Assembly: GCF_029892045.1 (NCBI RefSeq)
Contig: NZ_CP120367.1
Location: 1,054,001-1,118,000 of the forward strand
DNA: 64,000 nt
Direction: 5' to 3'
Origin: Sinorhizobium numidicum
Lineage (GTDB): Bacteria > Pseudomonadota > Alphaproteobacteria > Rhizobiales > Rhizobiaceae
Below are positions 61,442-64,000 of the stretch, in pieces. The position numbers were made by a program, and so were the translations under genes. The notes beneath the pieces are model-generated. The model was not told the origin of the DNA. It saw nothing but the letters and a program-made list of their open reading frames with translations, and ran no database searches. Position 1 is the stretch's first letter. Each line of letters starts with the position of its first letter.

Positions 61442-62524
61442 ATGATTATGCATGTCATAACCAATTTTACCGCCAGCGCGGGGGCCGAGACTATGCTCGC
61501 GCGCCTGCTGAGCACTTCATCCGACGAGCGCATCGTCGTCGCCTCGCTTATCGGCGTTTCGGATCGGAACCGCGACCTCGCCAATAACCCTCGCGTGGTC
61601 TACGTTCCGTTGGAAGCCGCGTCCCTCGCCTCGCTACCAGGCGCGGCGCTGCGGCTCGCACGACTGATCCGCAAGGAGCGGCCCGACGCAATCCTGTGCT
61701 GGATGTACCACGCGATGGTCGTCGGCACGGTGGCGGCCGGCATGGCCCAGCGGAAAACCCGTGTTTTCTGGAACGTTCGCCAGTCTTTGGATGATCCGGC
61801 TTCCCTTACACGCAGTTCACGCATCGCAATTGCGATGGCAAAGCTCCTATCGGCCCGGCCGTCAGGTATAATCTATAACAGCACGCGCGCTCTCAACCTG
61901 CACAGCGCATACGGTTACGCAAATCGGAATATGGTGGTCATTCCGAACGGCTTCGAGCTCCCGCAGCTATCGCCTCCTGTGGCCGCGACGGCCCGGCGGA
62001 TCGGTATTGTCGGCCGTTTTCACCCGCAGAAGGATCATGGAACATTCTTCAAGGCGGCGGCCGCGGTCATCAAAACCCATCCGCAAACGATCTTTTCCGC
62101 TGCGGGCTATGGGCTCTCCCGCGACAATCCCGCGGTGGTCGAGCTCATGGCACGAGCGGGCCTTCCCGCAGACGTGGTAGAACTCAGAGGGGAAATCTCC
62201 GATATGGCCGAGTTCTATCAAGGTATCGACACGTTGGTTCTGTCTTCGAGGACGGAGGGATTTCCAAATGTCATTGCGGAAGCCATGAGTTACGCCAAAC
62301 CGATCGTCACCACGGATGTCGGCGATGCCGCCGACATTGCCGGAGATGCCGGCATTGCGGTACCCGCCCGTAATCCCGAAGCTCTCGCCGACGCCATCCG
62401 CCAAATTCTCGACCTGACGCCTACGGAATATGCTCGCTTTGCCTGCAAGGCACGAGAACGCATCGAAAATGAGTACACACTCGCTGCCGTCGCTAAGAAA
62501 TATTCAGCTTTTTTAACAGCTTAA
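61442..62524 (+). CDS. GT4-family glycosyltransferase
   Basis: The 360-residue enzyme begins MHVITNFTASAGAETMLARL (from the ATG at 61442 or 61448), with the GAE loop. It has AILCWMYHAMVVGTVAAG and RVFWNVRQSLDD, typical of the capsular and EPS GT4 group. The donor domain has RIGIVGRFHPQKDHGTFFKA, TLVLSSRTEGFPNVIAEAMS (E-x7-E) and TTDVGDAADIAGDAG. It follows the previous glycosyltransferase by 74 bases, in line. Sugar and linkage are not known. Confidence 0.9.
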   Translation: MIMHVITNFTASAGAETMLARLLSTSSDERIVVASLIGVSDRNRDLANNPRVVYVPLEAASLASLPGAALRLARLIRKERPDAILCWMYHAMVVGTVAAGMAQRKTRVFWNVRQSLDDPASLTRSSRIAIAMAKLLSARPSGIIYNSTRALNLHSAYGYANRNMVVIPNGFELPQLSPPVAATARRIGIVGRFHPQKDHGTFFKAAAAVIKTHPQTIFSAAGYGLSRDNPAVVELMARAGLPADVVELRGEISDMAEFYQGIDTLVLSSRTEGFPNVIAEAMSYAKPIVTTDVGDAADIAGDAGIAVPARNPEALADAIRQILDLTPTEYARFACKARERIENEYTLAAVAKKYSAFLTA

Positions 62525-62641
62525 AAAGCAAGCATTGTTTGCAACCAACATACTGTAAAATCATGGAATTGAGCGGTAAACCGCGCATGGCGCAGGAACT
62601 GTTGGACGACGTTTCAATTATTTAACCAGGTTGAATGGCGT

Positions 62642-62670
62642 TTGATAATTTCTAAGTAAAGTAGTATACT
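62642..62670 (+). promoter_or_regulatory. Sigma-70-type promoter of the RTX gene
   Basis: TTGATA at 62642-62647 and TATACT at 62665-62670 are separated by exactly 17 bases; each box differs from consensus by one base. It lies about 122 bases before the RTX gene, which leaves a 5' leader of roughly 115 bases. It is the best promoter match I found in the window. Confidence 0.65.
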
Positions 62671-62791
62671 TCGCTTTTCCTTGTATAAAGTTGCGTTTTC
62701 TTGCGGTCTCGGGTGGCGGTAGGCTGCGGATCATGTTTGCGCCTCATTCTCTCCTTATCGCCCCCTCGGCAAACAGCTAGAGGAGATCTTG

Positions 62792-63982
62792 ATGATTCTG
62801 AACGGAACCAATGGCGCCAATCGACTGCTTGGAACCAATTCATCCGATACGATCCGCGGCTTTGACGGTGACGACGAACTTTTGGGCTATGCCGGCGACG
62901 ATTATCTCGAAGGCGGAGCCGGCAACGACAGGCTCTTCGGAGGTCTTGGTAACGACCTCATCAAGGCCGGGCCCGGAGACGATTATGCGGAGGGCGGCGA
63001 CGGCAACGACCGTTTCGACGGCAGCATCGGCGCTGACACATTCATCGGCGGATTAGGAAACGACATCTTCGATGGCGGCGACGACAACGATGTCCTCGAC
63101 GGTGGTGACGGCCATGATCATATTCTCGCTGGCGCCGGAAACGATAAGATCTATGGCGGAGCAGGCGAAGAATACATCGACGCTGGCGATGGCGACGACA
63201 TTATCTACGCTGGCTCGGGAAATGATGGCTTCAACAATCGAATAAACCCGGCAACAGGGAAACTCACTCAGCAGGCCGTCAGCGGTGGAGCCGGCAATGA
63301 CACGATCTATGGAGAAGGGGGCAATGACGCCCTGAAGGGCCAATCCGGAAACGACCGCGTATATGGCGGTATTGGCGACGATATCGTCGACGGTGGCGAC
63401 GGGAATAACTACCTCGACGGTGGCGATGGCAATGACGTGATCGACTCTGAAAGCGGCATCGACGAGGCCCACGGCGGAGTAGGCAACGATAGGATCGAGT
63501 TGGGCAGCGGTAATGATCTCGCCTATGGAGATGACGGCGACGACTTCATCTCCGGCGAAGGCGGAGCAGACCTCCTCAAGGGTGGTATCGGCAACGACCG
63601 CTTTTACGGGGGCGATGGCAATGACACTCTGCACGGCGATGCGGGGAAAGACATTCTCCTTGGCGAAGCGGGAAGCGATATTCTTTGGGGTGGAGCCGAT
63701 TCCGATCGTTTCGTCTTCAAAGCGACACCCGCGTTGAACGGTCAGGACACCGTCATGGATTTTCAGGATGGCGTAGACTTCCTCGTCATCGAGAAACTCG
63801 GGATTACACAATATTCCAATTCGGGCGCAGCGGGCACCATCTATGCCTACGACACCGCCGGCGGTGATGTGCTGATAAAGGGTTATGATTCCGCCGGCAA
63901 CACGATGTCGATCCTGGTGGACGATCCCAACAGCAATCTTACCGCCTCGAACTTTTCGAGAGGCGATTTCCTGTTCGCGTAG
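62792..63982 (+). CDS. RTX-type calcium-binding secreted protein
   Basis: The 396-residue protein (ATG 62792, AGGAG seven bases upstream; TTG 62789 also possible) is almost wholly RTX nonapeptide repeats (GGxGxDxUx), about thirty between residues 10 and 310. They form calcium-bound parallel beta rolls. One break (NNRINPATGKLTQQAVS) splits the array in two. The end, DRFVFKATPALNGQDTVMDF and following, resembles the C-terminal cap and secretion signal of type I exported proteins such as NodO, PlyA-like and serralysin tails. It has no Sec signal and no catalytic domain. It is probably secreted by a PrsDE-like system encoded elsewhere. It may bind the polysaccharide or act as a matrix protein. 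Confidence 0.9.
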   Translation: MILNGTNGANRLLGTNSSDTIRGFDGDDELLGYAGDDYLEGGAGNDRLFGGLGNDLIKAGPGDDYAEGGDGNDRFDGSIGADTFIGGLGNDIFDGGDDNDVLDGGDGHDHILAGAGNDKIYGGAGEEYIDAGDGDDIIYAGSGNDGFNNRINPATGKLTQQAVSGGAGNDTIYGEGGNDALKGQSGNDRVYGGIGDDIVDGGDGNNYLDGGDGNDVIDSESGIDEAHGGVGNDRIELGSGNDLAYGDDGDDFISGEGGADLLKGGIGNDRFYGGDGNDTLHGDAGKDILLGEAGSDILWGGADSDRFVFKATPALNGQDTVMDFQDGVDFLVIEKLGITQYSNSGAAGTIYAYDTAGGDVLIKGYDSAGNTMSILVDDPNSNLTASNFSRGDFLFA

Positions 63983-64000
63983 GCAATCAAATGGGGAAGG

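Noticed and set aside
62841..63700. Tandem DNA repeats or CRISPR-like array
   Set aside because: The periodicity is the coding of RTX nonapeptides; the repeats differ at the DNA level and lack constant spacers.

Overview
The window looks like a GC-rich alphaproteobacterial replicon of the Rhizobiaceae, most likely Sinorhizobium/Ensifer. I infer this from codon use, frequent ATGA/GTGA start-stop overlaps, GTG and TTG starts, a candidate rhizobial interspersed repeat, and a gene content resembling the polysaccharide regions of rhizobial megaplasmids and chromids. No species was confirmed. No tRNA, rRNA, CRISPR array, prophage or intact insertion sequence was seen.

Layout. (A) 1-8481, minus strand: a fused two-domain ABC ATPase, an SBP_bac_5-type binding protein, two permeases, a MurG-like glycosyltransferase and a GT4 glycosyltransferase cut by the left edge. 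(B) 8707-16938: a secreted polysaccharide lyase, a class III nucleotidyl cyclase, an NDP-sugar dehydrogenase, a DUF3095 protein with cyclase-like metal-site motifs, an MBL-fold hydrolase, a polysaccharide deacetylase and a GT4 enzyme. (C) 17170-24176: a decayed MscS channel remnant, a membrane SGNH protein, a NarL-type two-component pair, and SxtJ-like, DUF5989 and NodU/SxtI-type carbamoyltransferase genes. (D) 24453-34733: polysaccharide co-polymerase, GT4, sulfotransferase, DegT aminotransferase, PIG-L deacetylase, initiating sugar-phosphate transferase and outer-membrane exporter. (E) 34999-42326: flippase, a second sulfotransferase, an orphan response regulator, GT4 and a GT-C enzyme. (F) 42768-48500: a CDP-dideoxyhexose module (rfbF, rfbG, an RfbH-like dehydratase, an SDR) followed by a GtrB/GtrA pair. 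(G) 49086-59859: a Wzy-like polymerase, a formyltransferase, a GT-C enzyme, GT2, two SDRs including UDP-xylose synthase, an orphan GtrA and a membrane WbpM/CapD-type dehydratase. (H) 60141-63982: two GT4 enzymes and an RTX calcium-binding protein behind a strong sigma-70 promoter.

Read together, regions C to H encode a Wzx/Wzy-type surface polysaccharide pathway: initiating transferase, glycosyltransferases, flippase, polymerase, co-polymerase and exporter. Donors include uronic acid, UDP-xylose, a 4,6-dehydratase product and probably a CDP-3,6-dideoxyhexose. Many decorating enzymes are present: two sulfotransferases, a carbamoyltransferase, a formyltransferase, two deacetylases and an SGNH protein. 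Two-component and cyclase-like signalling proteins are interspersed.

The most notable points are an RfbH-like dehydratase that has the catalytic histidine but lacks the iron-sulfur cysteines, with no E3 reductase nearby; an sxtJ/sxtK/sxtI-like carbamoylation module; a cluster of two cyclase-like proteins with a metallo-hydrolase; and a frameshifted mechanosensitive-channel relic. Every assignment comes from reading motifs by eye; no database search was run.
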